Positions 25,597 through 34,260 of a stretch of DNA of 38,286 nucleotides are shown here, piece by piece (position 1 is the first letter of the stretch; each line of letters starts with the position of its first letter). Made by a program: the position numbers and the translations under genes. The notes beneath the pieces are model-generated. The model was not told where the DNA came from, ran no database searches, and worked only from the letters and a program-made list of their open reading frames with translations. Origin of the DNA: an uncultured Acidobacteriia bacterium (GTDB taxonomy: Bacteria > Acidobacteriota > Terriglobia > Bryobacterales > Bryobacteraceae); contig CAIRBY010000756.1 of the NCBI GenBank assembly GCA_903876865.1, forward strand, positions 1 to 38,286, read 5' to 3'.

Positions 25597-25890
25597 ATGG
25601 ACAGGTTCGTGCTGGCGGCGATCATCGGGCTGGTAGTAGTGGTGCTGGGGACGGCGCTGGTGGGGACGTTTGGGACAGCGGGAGGCGCGGTTGAAGATAC
25701 TGTACGCGTTTGTGTTTGCTCTCGGGATTATGCAGTGGATTGCTGCAAATCCGGTAAGGTACGCGTCGCGGCATGGCCCGGGGTTTCTGGGGCCTGCAGC
25801 GGCCGATCTGGAGCCGAGGGTGATGATGGTGCCGGAGAGTTCGTTGAAGCGCTGGCGGGCGTGGAATCGCGGCTAAAGGGGAGTTTGTAG
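25597..25890 (+). CDS. Small membrane protein; only the N-terminal part looks protein-like in this frame
   Basis: MDRFVLAAIIGLVVVVLGTALVGTF; overlaps 25670..25876 in +1 frame. Confidence 0.4.
   Translation: MDRFVLAAIIGLVVVVLGTALVGTFGTAGGAVEDTVRVCVCSRDYAVDCCKSGKVRVAAWPGVSGACSGRSGAEGDDGAGEFVEALAGVESRLKGSL
25670..25876 (+). CDS. Small membrane/spanin-like candidate overlapping 25597 ORF
   Basis: TTG start; LKILYAFVFALGIMQWIAANPVRYASRHGPGFLGPAAADLEPRVMMVPESSLKRWRAW. Confidence 0.45.
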   Translation: MGQREARLKILYAFVFALGIMQWIAANPVRYASRHGPGFLGPAAADLEPRVMMVPESSLKRWRAWNRG

Positions 25891-25891
25891 G

Positions 25892-26452
25892 ATGTTCCGG
25901 TTCCGGTTGGAAATAGCGGGCGAGGTGGCGATGGATCGCGGCATCGCCCGCTTTGCGGATGGGGTGGCGGACTACCGGCCGATCTGGCCTTCGATCGAGG
26001 AAGATTTCTACCTGCAGGTGAAGGATCAGTTCAAGACACAGGGGACGGAAGGCGGGGAGGCGTGGCAGGAGTTGAATCCGGAATATGCGCAGTGGAAGGA
26101 AGTGCATTACCCGGGCATGCCGATTCTGCAGCGGACGGGGGATTTGTACAACTCGCTGACGAGTTCGACGGACCCGAACGCGGTGTTGGTGGAAGGGCGG
26201 AAGAGTTTGACGCTGGGGTCGCGGGTACCCTACGGGATTTATCACCAGAGCAGCGAGCCGCGGACTTCGCATTTGCCGCGGCGGCCGGTGATTCAGTTAC
26301 CGGAGGCGTTTAAGCGGACGGTGATGCACCACATTCAGACGTACCTGGTGCAGGTGGCATCACAGAGCGGGTTCCGGCAGGGTTTGGGGCCGCTCGATGT
26401 GTCGCGGCTTTCGGGCAGTTTGATGCGGCAGGGCGGGTATTTTCAGCGATGA
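25892..26452 (+). CDS. Phage virion morphogenesis/tail completion protein (Mu gpG-like)
   Basis: GEAWQELNPEYAQWK...GMPILQRTGDLYNSLTSS...VPYGIYHQ is the PF05069-type pattern. Confidence 0.85.
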   Translation: MFRFRLEIAGEVAMDRGIARFADGVADYRPIWPSIEEDFYLQVKDQFKTQGTEGGEAWQELNPEYAQWKEVHYPGMPILQRTGDLYNSLTSSTDPNAVLVEGRKSLTLGSRVPYGIYHQSSEPRTSHLPRRPVIQLPEAFKRTVMHHIQTYLVQVASQSGFRQGLGPLDVSRLSGSLMRQGGYFQR

Positions 26453-26913
26453 GCGACGGCATTGGACCACAGTTTATCCGGGTAGTGATCGACGCGGTGC
26501 TCTCGCTGCTGACGGACTATACGCCGGCGATTCTGGCGGAGCTGAACCAGACGCCGTTCACGCGGTTTGGGCGGGCGTTCCGGGGGCAGGCGATGGCGGC
26601 GCCGGAGGTATGGGCGGAGCCGGTGAACACGACGCTGGACGACGAAGGGCAGAGCAGGCACCAGATTCACCAGGTCAAGGTGACGGTGGGGCTGGTGGGC
26701 GGCGATCCGGAGGCGTTGACGGACCTGGCGCTGGATTATGTGCGGGCCGTGGATCTGGCGATCGCGCAGAACGAAAAGACGTTCGATGCGCCGGTGCTGC
26801 GGATTTTTGTGAGGGAGCACAATTATGGGGCGCTGCGGGTGAAGGGCACGGGCTTCGCGGTGTTTCCCGAGGTGTTTTTGCTGGTAGAGACGGAGGAAGA
26901 CGCAAATGGGTAA
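26449..26913 (+). CDS. Tail terminator-like protein
   Basis: Position after morphogenesis protein; VWAEPVNTTLDDEGQSRHQIHQVKVTVGLVGGDPEALTDLALDYVRAVDLAI. Confidence 0.6.
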   Translation: MSDGIGPQFIRVVIDAVLSLLTDYTPAILAELNQTPFTRFGRAFRGQAMAAPEVWAEPVNTTLDDEGQSRHQIHQVKVTVGLVGGDPEALTDLALDYVRAVDLAIAQNEKTFDAPVLRIFVREHNYGALRVKGTGFAVFPEVFLLVETEEDANG

Positions 26914-27049
26914 GTTTCAAGTGACACTGCCGATCGACGTGGACGGCGTGACTCATCTGGCCGGTTCGGTGATCGAACTGGACGAAGACGTGGCGTTGGA
27001 ATACCGGCATGCGCTGATCGCGCTGCCGCAAACGGGAGAGGAGAAATAG
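26906..27049 (+). CDS. 47-aa hypothetical protein
   Basis: MGKFQVTLPIDVDGVTHLAGSVIELDEDVALEYRHALIALPQTGEEK. Confidence 0.55.
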   Translation: MGKFQVTLPIDVDGVTHLAGSVIELDEDVALEYRHALIALPQTGEEK

Positions 27050-27052
27050 AGC

Positions 27053-27652
27053 ATGGCGGGAACGGCAACAGCATATAGCGCGGCAACGATCCATCAGGGT
27101 CCGGCCGATATCTGGATCATCGGCGGGGGCTTGGTCGACTCAGCGACGCCGCAGCTGACGATTGCGACGGACGGGACTCCGGACGCGACGGTGCATCTGG
27201 CGAGCGTGCATCTGGGCTACACGGAAGCGGCGGTGATGATGGCGTATACGCCGAAGATCGTGGACATTACGGCGGACCAGGCGCCGGCGGCGATCGCGCG
27301 ATACGGCGAAGTCGAGAAGATGACGATTTCGGCGGAGTTGAAGCAGCTGGACCTTTCCATCCTGCAGCAGTGCGCGGGGATGGGAGTCTACAGCACGGCG
27401 GTCGGCTACACGCAGCTGACATTCGGCGGCATCACGGCCGTGCCGAGTGTGTGCGTGGCGATGATCTGCGCCAAGCGCGGGGCGGCGGGCAAGTTCATTG
27501 TGGGGGTGTTGTTCGCGGCAACGGGGCAGGCCGGATTGGGCATGAGCTTCGGGCGCGCGAAGAGCACGTTCAACAAGGTGGAGTTCGAGGGCCTGGCGGA
27601 TATGTCGCGGGTCAGCGGACGGCAGATTGGCGTCTACTACGTGACAAAGTAG
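27053..27652 (+). CDS. Major tail (tube) protein
   Basis: ADIWIIGGGLVDSATPQLTIATDGTPDATVHLASVHLGYTEAAVMMAYTPKIVDITADQAPAAI; position before tail chaperone. Confidence 0.7.
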   Translation: MAGTATAYSAATIHQGPADIWIIGGGLVDSATPQLTIATDGTPDATVHLASVHLGYTEAAVMMAYTPKIVDITADQAPAAIARYGEVEKMTISAELKQLDLSILQQCAGMGVYSTAVGYTQLTFGGITAVPSVCVAMICAKRGAAGKFIVGVLFAATGQAGLGMSFGRAKSTFNKVEFEGLADMSRVSGRQIGVYYVTK

Positions 27653-27674
27653 GCGGGTGGGAACAGGGGGTTTT

Positions 27675-28205
27675 ATGAACGCGAGCGATTGGGAAAAAGC
27701 GGGACGGAAGAAGGCTGTGGAGGAGGCGGTGGAACTGGCGCTGCCGAGCGGGATGGTGATTCGGGCGCGGCGGCCGGACCCGGTGCAGGTGGCGATGTGG
27801 GGGCGGCTGCCGCTGCGCCTGGCGGGGATGGTGCAGGGCGAGGACGGGCGGCCGGGAATGCCGGCGGATGAGACGGTGGTGGCGGCGGTGGAGCTGGCGC
27901 GCGAGGTGCTGGTTTACTGCTGCGTGACGCCGCGGATCACGCTGACGCCGGCGGGGCCGGATGAGATTCATCCGAGCCATGTGCCGATGGACGATGTGCT
28001 GTTCATTTTGCGGTGGGCCCGAAGGGAGGAGGAGACCGAGACACTGCGCTCCTTTCGTGGAGGGTCCGCAACTGCTGTCTCTGGCATTCACGGCGAAGGC
28101 GTTCGGGCAGAGGCCGAGCGCGATGCTGGGGATCGAGGACCGGGTGATGGCACTGGAACTGGATCTGGCGGCGGCGACGGCGTTGAGTTTGCAAGAACGT
28201 TCTGA
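27675..28205 (+). CDS. Tail assembly chaperone (upstream ORF)
   Basis: Located between tail tube and tape measure; overlapping +1/-2-frame continuation (to 28209) shows G/GT-like frameshift arrangement. Confidence 0.7.
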   Translation: MNASDWEKAGRKKAVEEAVELALPSGMVIRARRPDPVQVAMWGRLPLRLAGMVQGEDGRPGMPADETVVAAVELAREVLVYCCVTPRITLTPAGPDEIHPSHVPMDDVLFILRWARREEETETLRSFRGGSATAVSGIHGEGVRAEAERDAGDRGPGDGTGTGSGGGDGVEFARTF

Positions 28206-28209
28206 GTAG
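28053..28209 (+). CDS. Frameshifted C-terminal extension of tail chaperone
   Basis: Alternate frame reads PQLLSLAFTAKAFGQRPSAMLGIEDRVMALELDLAAATALSLQERSE*; exact slip point not determined. Confidence 0.55.
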
Positions 28210-28215
28210 GGGCTT

Positions 28216-30822
28216 ATGTCGATCGATTCCACGGCGCAAATACTGTTCAATATCGGGGCGAACACGGATGAGGCAACGAGCAACATCAGCCGATTCCGCA
28301 CGCTATTGGGCAAGGATCTGGGTTCGATCACGAGCGAGTTCGACCAGTGGACGACGAAGCTGGTGGGCGACATCAGCACTGTAAATGGGGCGCTGGTGGC
28401 GACGGGCGCGCTGATGGGTGCGGGGCTGATCGCGGTGGCCGGGTTCGCGGTGGAAGCGGCGCACAAGTATTCGGAGTTTGTGGACGAAGTGGCGCGCGGG
28501 GCGAAGACCACGGGGATCAGCATGGAGAACATGAGCAAGCTCAAGTTCGCCGCGGATCTGACGGGGACGAGCTACGAGTCACTGACGACGGGGCTGACGC
28601 GGTTTGGGACGAACGTGGTGAAGGCGGCGCAGGGATCGGTACAGCAGAAGCAGGCGTTCGATGCGTTGGGGATCAGCCATGCGCAACTGATTGCGGGTGA
28701 GAAGGACCTGAACGGGCTGCTGATGATTGTGGCGGACCGGTTTCACGAACTGAGCAGCCGGGTGGTGGCGACGGCGGCGGCGCGCGACCTGTTTGGCAAG
28801 GGCGGCGCGGAGCTGGTGAAGATGCTTTCGCAGGGTTCGGCGGGGTTGCATGAGATGGGCGAAGAGGCGGCCGCGCTGGGGCTGGCGCTGGGGCAGAAGG
28901 ACAAGGACGCGAACGACGCCTACAAGCTTTCGATTCACCTGATGAAGGCGGAGATCGAGGGCCTGATGATGACGGTGGGGCGCGAGGCGCTGCCGATGTT
29001 GACGGCGCTGACGACGGGTGTGATGGGCCTGGCGCTGGGGCTGCGGGACGCGGTGAAGGAAGCGAACTGGGTGGACTTTCTTACACTGGGCGTGAAGACG
29101 ATGGTGATGGCCGGGGCGCATGGGCGCGAGGAAGCGGACGCGCTGAAGGCAAAGATCGAAGACCTGGCCAAGAGCATGGCGAAGTATGGGGACGGGCAGC
29201 GGAACCTGATCGACCAGGCGGGCGAGGCGAAGGGCGAGTGGAGCGGGCTGCGGGACATGCTGGAGAAGGTGCGCGAGGCATCGGGCGACCTGACCAGCGT
29301 GGACGAAAAAACGGCAAAGCAGCTGGAGCAGATTCAATACGAACTGGACAAGCTGACGAAGAAGTACAACGAGCTGAGCGCGGCGGGAAAACTTTCGGCC
29401 GAAGACGCGGCGAGCCAGGCGGACGCCCTGGCGAAGATGCCGGCGGCGATGGTGGAACTGATGACCCACTACATTGCCGAAATCAATAAGAAGAACGAAG
29501 AGGCAGGGGAGGATTTGGACGCGCGGATCGCGGCGCAGGGTGAGCAGACATTCCGGACGAAGGCGGCGGCTTGGGACCGGGAGATCAACAAGCTGAGCGA
29601 GAAGCTGGCGAAGGAAAAGGCACTGACGCAGGAGAACCAGGATCTGCTGTTCCAGCTTTATGTGGCGGGTACGGAGAAGCAGGACCGGGAGCAGGCGGAA
29701 GCGGTCCGGTCCGCGGGCGAGGATCTGGACGCGAGGCTGGGGCAACAGCGGGAAAAGACGTACCGCGAGCAGCAGGCGGCGTGGGATCTGGAGATCACGC
29801 GGCTGGGCGAGAAGCTGCAAAAAGAGGGACTGCTGACGCAGGCGAATCAGGATAAGTTGTTCGCGCTGTACGTGGCGGGTGGGGAGAAGATCGACCAGGA
29901 TCACGAGACGCGGTACGCGGCGGAACTGGGCAAGCTGAGCACGCATCTGGCGAGCCTGCTACAGGCGCAGATGACGCAGGCGGAGAAGCTGCGGATCACG
30001 TATCAGCGGGACCTGCTGGCGTATTCGGACGCGGAAGAAAAGAAGGCGCTGCTGACGGCGACTTCGGAGGCGAACGCGCAGGGGATCCGCGACCAGTTCG
30101 CGGTGTTGCGGAAGCAGCTGCTGGTGGGTTACCAGGTGGATTTGCAGGCGCTGCAGAATTCGCAGGGGTGGCAGGGGATTTTCGGGGCGAAGTTCGGGGC
30201 GCTGCTGAAGGGCGACGAAGCGGCGATGAAGGAGTGGGCGAGCAGCACGAACCAGAGCCTGCTGCTGGTGAAGGATTCGCTGAAGATGCTGGACCAGATG
30301 GGCCAGCAGGCGTTCGAGCATTTGGCGCAGGGGATGGGCTCGAATATCGCGAGCGCGTTCATCTATCAGAAATCGATTGGTCAGGCGATGCGAACGGCGC
30401 TGGCGAGCACGCTGGAATCGCTGGCATCGCAGAGCCTTGCATACGCGATTTATTCGCTGGCGTTGGGGTTTATGCGGCTGGCGGAGCACGACGGACCGGG
30501 CGCGACAGCGGCATTCACGGCGGCGGCGGAGTTCGGGGCGGTGGGCGCGACGGCGGCGGTGTTGGGGCGCGCGATCGCGCCACCACAGGCGGCGGCGGCA
30601 GCGGCGGGATCGAGCGCGGCGGCGGGGAGCAGCGCGGGGACGAGCGGGGCGGCGAGCGGGGCTGGCGGGGCGAATGGGAACGGGTACAACCTGACGGTGA
30701 TTGTGCAGGGGAATGCGTACACGGTGGATCCGCTGATCGATGCCATCAACGAGGCGGTGACGCAGCGGGACAAGACGTTGACGGCGACGAATACGACGAC
30801 GAGCCAGGTGGTGTATCGATGA
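28216..30822 (+). CDS. Tail tape measure protein
   Basis: 868 aa; HKYSEFVDEVARGAKTTGISMENMSKLKFAADLTGTSYESLTTGL..., long coiled-coil, hydrophobic C-terminal segments. Confidence 0.9.
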   Translation: MSIDSTAQILFNIGANTDEATSNISRFRTLLGKDLGSITSEFDQWTTKLVGDISTVNGALVATGALMGAGLIAVAGFAVEAAHKYSEFVDEVARGAKTTGISMENMSKLKFAADLTGTSYESLTTGLTRFGTNVVKAAQGSVQQKQAFDALGISHAQLIAGEKDLNGLLMIVADRFHELSSRVVATAAARDLFGKGGAELVKMLSQGSAGLHEMGEEAAALGLALGQKDKDANDAYKLSIHLMKAEIEGLMMTVGREALPMLTALTTGVMGLALGLRDAVKEANWVDFLTLGVKTMVMAGAHGREEADALKAKIEDLAKSMAKYGDGQRNLIDQAGEAKGEWSGLRDMLEKVREASGDLTSVDEKTAKQLEQIQYELDKLTKKYNELSAAGKLSAEDAASQADALAKMPAAMVELMTHYIAEINKKNEEAGEDLDARIAAQGEQTFRTKAAAWDREINKLSEKLAKEKALTQENQDLLFQLYVAGTEKQDREQAEAVRSAGEDLDARLGQQREKTYREQQAAWDLEITRLGEKLQKEGLLTQANQDKLFALYVAGGEKIDQDHETRYAAELGKLSTHLASLLQAQMTQAEKLRITYQRDLLAYSDAEEKKALLTATSEANAQGIRDQFAVLRKQLLVGYQVDLQALQNSQGWQGIFGAKFGALLKGDEAAMKEWASSTNQSLLLVKDSLKMLDQMGQQAFEHLAQGMGSNIASAFIYQKSIGQAMRTALASTLESLASQSLAYAIYSLALGFMRLAEHDGPGATAAFTAAAEFGAVGATAAVLGRAIAPPQAAAAAAGSSAAAGSSAGTSGAASGAGGANGNGYNLTVIVQGNAYTVDPLIDAINEAVTQRDKTLTATNTTTSQVVYR

Positions 30823-31034
30823 GCGAGATTCTGCGCCGGGAGGGGATGGCGGCCTTCACGGTGGAGCGGCAGTTCGATCAGATTACGGTGCTGGGCCGGG
30901 CGGACACGCAGACGGTGAAGATTTCGTTTGGGTCGGTAGATGTGGTGCTGACGACGGCGGGCGCGCGGCTGTTGGCGGCGGGGCTGGTGAAGGAAGCGGA
31001 TAGCGCCGAAGGCGGGGTGCAGAGTGGCAGCTAA
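30819..31034 (+). CDS. Small hypothetical protein
   Basis: MSEILRREGMAAFTVERQFDQITVLGRADTQTVKISFGSVDVVLTTAGARLLAAGL; ATGA overlap. Confidence 0.6.
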   Translation: MSEILRREGMAAFTVERQFDQITVLGRADTQTVKISFGSVDVVLTTAGARLLAAGLVKEADSAEGGVQSGS

Positions 31035-31039
31035 AGTGC

Positions 31040-31050
31040 GGGGGGGGGGG
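31040..31050 (+). repeat. Homopolymer G11 tract at the 5' end of the methyltransferase gene
   Basis: GTGC-GGGGGGGGGGG-CGTGATTCTC read directly. Confidence 0.9.
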
Positions 31051-31051
31051 C

Positions 31052-31750
31052 GTGATTCTCAGATGCGGGGATTGCCTGGAATTGCTGCCTGCGATCGCGG
31101 ACGCGAGTGTGGAAATGGTGTTGTGCGATCTGCCGTATGGCGTGACGGATTGCCGGTGGGACCGGAAGATCGATATCCGGAGATTGTGGGAGCAGTGGCG
31201 GCGGGTGGCGGCGCCGGGCGCGGCGGTGGTGTTGTTTGCGCAGGGGAAGTTTATTGCAGAGCTGATGAACGCGTCGCCGTACGGGTGGTTCCGGTACGAC
31301 CTGGTGTGGGACAAGCGCGGGGCGAGCGGGTTTCTGAATGCGAAGCGGGTGCCGATGCGGGCGCACGAATCGGTACTGGTATTCGGGCAGCGGCTGACGT
31401 ACCGGCCGCAGGGATTGCGGCGGGTGAACCGGCCGGTGCGGGCGAAGACGGGGACCACAGTGTATGGAGCGCACGGGAACGTTTCGCGGCAGACGCATAC
31501 GGGATATCCGACGAGCATTTTGCGGTTCGCGCGGGAGCAGAGCGCAGGGGCGTGCGCGAAACCGGTGGCGTTGTTGGAGTGGCTGATCCGGAGCTATACG
31601 GCGGAGGGTGCTGTGGTGCTCGATAGCGCGATGGGGTTGGGTTCGGCGGGCGTGGCGGCGGTGCGGAGCGGGCGGGAGTTTGTGGGGATGGAGATCGATC
31701 CGGAGCGGTTCAAGCAGGCGAAGGCGCGGATTGAAGGGGCGGTGGCGTAA
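31052..31750 (+). CDS. DNA methyltransferase (N4/N6 amino-MTase)
   Basis: Catalytic MVLCDLPYGVTDCRWD; SAM-binding VVLDSAMGLGSAGVAAVRSGREFVGMEIDPERFKQAKARI. Confidence 0.88.
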   Translation: MILRCGDCLELLPAIADASVEMVLCDLPYGVTDCRWDRKIDIRRLWEQWRRVAAPGAAVVLFAQGKFIAELMNASPYGWFRYDLVWDKRGASGFLNAKRVPMRAHESVLVFGQRLTYRPQGLRRVNRPVRAKTGTTVYGAHGNVSRQTHTGYPTSILRFAREQSAGACAKPVALLEWLIRSYTAEGAVVLDSAMGLGSAGVAAVRSGREFVGMEIDPERFKQAKARIEGAVA

Positions 31751-31899
31751 TGTCGATACCCTTGACGGTGCGGGCGGAGCGGCATGAGCAACAGGTGGTG
31801 GTGGAGACCGGGGGCCTGCAGGTGGCGTTGACGCCTGAGATGGCGCGGAAGCTGGCGTTCCGGCTGATGGAAGTGGCGGACGTGGCGGAGCAGGGATGA
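31750..31899 (+). CDS. 49-aa hypothetical protein
   Basis: MSIPLTVRAERHEQQVVVETGGLQVALTPEMARKLAFRLMEVADVAEQG; start/stop overlaps. Confidence 0.5.
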   Translation: MSIPLTVRAERHEQQVVVETGGLQVALTPEMARKLAFRLMEVADVAEQG

Positions 31900-32339
31900 G
31901 CGCGCCGAAGGTGGTTTACGACCCGGGGACGGGGGTGGTGACGCTGGCGTTTGTGCGCGGGCCGATGGACTTTTTGCCGGAGTGGGCGGCGGTGGTGCAC
32001 GACAACGTGGCCAGCTCCGGAGCGGCGCGCGAGCGGGTGGTGGAGAATCGCGGGATTGTGCTGCCGTTTGTGATGCCGGCGCTGACGGTGGGCGGGGGCG
32101 ACCTGGCGGCGTGGATGATGTTCATGGATTGGGCGATTGGCGGGGGCGGGTTCAAGTTCTATCCGAACCAGGCGTTGACCGATTGGTATAACTGCGTGGA
32201 CGAGCTGGGCGGGTGGCAGCCGCGGCGGGTGGCGCCGGGGGTGTATTCGGCGGCGTTCCGGTTTCGGATTTTGATGGACGGGCAGGCTCCGGCAGACCCG
32301 GGCACAGTGTTGCGGCGGTTCATGGGGGTGACGCCGTGA
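31896..32339 (+). CDS. Distal tail-like protein
   Basis: ATGA overlap; follows tape measure; FKFYPNQALTDWYNCVDELGGWQPRRVAPGVYSAAFRFRIL. Confidence 0.55.
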   Translation: MSAPKVVYDPGTGVVTLAFVRGPMDFLPEWAAVVHDNVASSGAARERVVENRGIVLPFVMPALTVGGGDLAAWMMFMDWAIGGGGFKFYPNQALTDWYNCVDELGGWQPRRVAPGVYSAAFRFRILMDGQAPADPGTVLRRFMGVTP

Positions 32340-33673
32340 TTGCCACCAATACCAACTGGGACGCGAAGAACGCGCTGACGGCGAAGCGGCCGATCTACGT
32401 GATGACGCTGAGCGGGCAGACGACGGTGTGGGCGACGGCGGACCTGGCGGCGGCCGGGGTGACGGGGAGTTTGCCGACGTGCCGGCCGTGGCTATTGACG
32501 CCGCAGGGCGCGGGGCAGAGCGTGGACGTGGTGAACGGGACGAGCACGATTGGGGAATTGCAGTGCGAGGTGATCGACCAGGGCGGCGAGCTGCGGACGC
32601 TGATTGGGACGACGACGCTGGAAGGCGCGACGCTGACGCTACGGATCGGGTGGCCCGGGATTGCGTACACGGAGTTTGTGGCGCTGCAGACCTACCAGCT
32701 GTACAAGGTGACGCCTTCGGCCGGATACAACAGCTGGATCTTCCTGGCGCGGGATAAGCAGTTGCTCGCGAAGAAGACGGTTTCGGTGCATCCGGAGAAC
32801 GGGGCGTATCTGACGGCGGACAATCCCTGGTATGTGGGCGGATCGGCGATTGAGATCATGCAGGCCATCGTTCTGTTCGGACTGGGGTGTGACCCTTCGG
32901 TTTTGGATTTGAGCGCGCTGGCGGCCTTGCAATCGCCAGGAGAAGGGCTTTATTCGAGCGCGCGGCCGTATCTGTTCGCGTTCACCGACAGTTTTGGGGC
33001 GAAGCAGTTCCTGGAGACGGAGCTTTACAAGAGCGCGGGACTGCATACGGTGATCACGAACACGGGGGCGATTTCGCTGAGGAGCTTCCGGGCTCCGGCG
33101 GCGGGGCCCACCGCGGTGTATGCGTTCACGGCGGATAACCTGTGCGGGTTGCCGGCGATTGACCGGTTGCCGGTGATCAACGAAATCATCTTCCGGCTGG
33201 ATTACGACGGGAGCAACTTCGGGACGGAGTTGTTTTTCCTGGAGAGCAATTCGCTGGCGGATTACGGGCGGACGACGCAGTGGGTGATGGAGAGCAAGGG
33301 GCTGCGGAGCGAGCTGGGCGGACAGTGGTACGCGCAGTGGGTGGCGAGCCGGATGTTCCAGCGATTCGCGGGCACGGTGGGCGGCCTGCGCGGCGGGGCT
33401 CCGACGGCGGTGGTGGAGGCGTTCCTGGGTACGGCGCCGGTGTGGGTGGGCGATTATGTGACGCTGACGCACGGGCTGATGCCGGACCTGCTGACAGGGG
33501 CGCTGGGCGTGACGAACCGGCTGTACGAGGTGATTTCGCGCGATCCGAACTATGCGAGCGGGCGGATGAAATACACGCTGCTGGATACGGGGTTGACGGG
33601 GGCTGCGCCGGCGTTTCAGTGGGGCAGCGGGAGCGCGCGGCCGCTGGTGATCGGGACGGGGGCAATTTACTGA
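32336..33673 (+). CDS. Baseplate/tail hub-like protein
   Basis: GTG start; TAKRPIYVMTLSGQTTVWATADL...DLLTGALGVTNRLYEVISRDPNYASGRMKYTLLDTG. Confidence 0.6.
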   Translation: MIATNTNWDAKNALTAKRPIYVMTLSGQTTVWATADLAAAGVTGSLPTCRPWLLTPQGAGQSVDVVNGTSTIGELQCEVIDQGGELRTLIGTTTLEGATLTLRIGWPGIAYTEFVALQTYQLYKVTPSAGYNSWIFLARDKQLLAKKTVSVHPENGAYLTADNPWYVGGSAIEIMQAIVLFGLGCDPSVLDLSALAALQSPGEGLYSSARPYLFAFTDSFGAKQFLETELYKSAGLHTVITNTGAISLRSFRAPAAGPTAVYAFTADNLCGLPAIDRLPVINEIIFRLDYDGSNFGTELFFLESNSLADYGRTTQWVMESKGLRSELGGQWYAQWVASRMFQRFAGTVGGLRGGAPTAVVEAFLGTAPVWVGDYVTLTHGLMPDLLTGALGVTNRLYEVISRDPNYASGRMKYTLLDTGLTGAAPAFQWGSGSARPLVIGTGAIY

Positions 33674-33786
33674 TGTGGCGCTTTGAAAAGATACAGGAGT
33701 TCGCCGGGAATCCGGTATACGTGCGGTGGTGTTACTCGATCGGGTGTGAGGATGTGTTCATTGCCGTTCGAGGGTGCTGGAACTAA
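33673..33786 (+). CDS. 37-aa hypothetical protein
   Basis: MWRFEKIQEFAGNPVYVRWCYSIGCEDVFIAVRGCWN. Confidence 0.35.
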   Translation: MWRFEKIQEFAGNPVYVRWCYSIGCEDVFIAVRGCWN

Positions 33787-33798
33787 GGGGACGATGAA

Positions 33799-34257
33799 AT
33801 GGCTTCTTTGACATTGAGTACCATTCCGGGCTTCACGGCGATTCCGACGAGCGATTTTGACGCGGGGAATCCGGCGACGGATACGGACCTGAAGGCGCTG
33901 AAGAGCAACGCGGAATTCGCGGCGGTGCGGAACGAACAGTTCTGGGGGTATTACAAGAGCGGCGAGACGGTGGGGCTGCCGACGAGTCCCGCGGATGGGT
34001 ATACGTACGCGCGGAACGAACTGGTGTATTCGTACAGCTTTTACTGGACGGGGAGTGCGACGGGGGCGTGCAACGGGACGCATACGGCACCTGGCCGCGG
34101 GGCAACGACGGGGGCGGGGACGGTGCTGCAGACGGGGGCGCTGGTGGACCCGGCGACGGGCGTGGTGACGACGAACGTGAGCTATTTCAAAACGGCACAG
34201 ACGGACACGAACGATGGCATTTTGCTGGTGATCACGCACGCGCAACGGAGCCGGTAA
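33799..34257 (+). CDS. Tail protein
   Basis: MASLTLSTIPGFTAIPTSDFDAGNPATDTDLKALKSNAEFAAVR; upstream of fibre. Confidence 0.55.
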   Translation: MASLTLSTIPGFTAIPTSDFDAGNPATDTDLKALKSNAEFAAVRNEQFWGYYKSGETVGLPTSPADGYTYARNELVYSYSFYWTGSATGACNGTHTAPGRGATTGAGTVLQTGALVDPATGVVTTNVSYFKTAQTDTNDGILLVITHAQRSR

Positions 34258-34260
34258 CCG

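Noticed and set aside
28579-29946. 455-aa minus-strand ORF opposite the tape measure
   Set aside because: Leu/Arg/Gln-rich antisense translation; no independent support.
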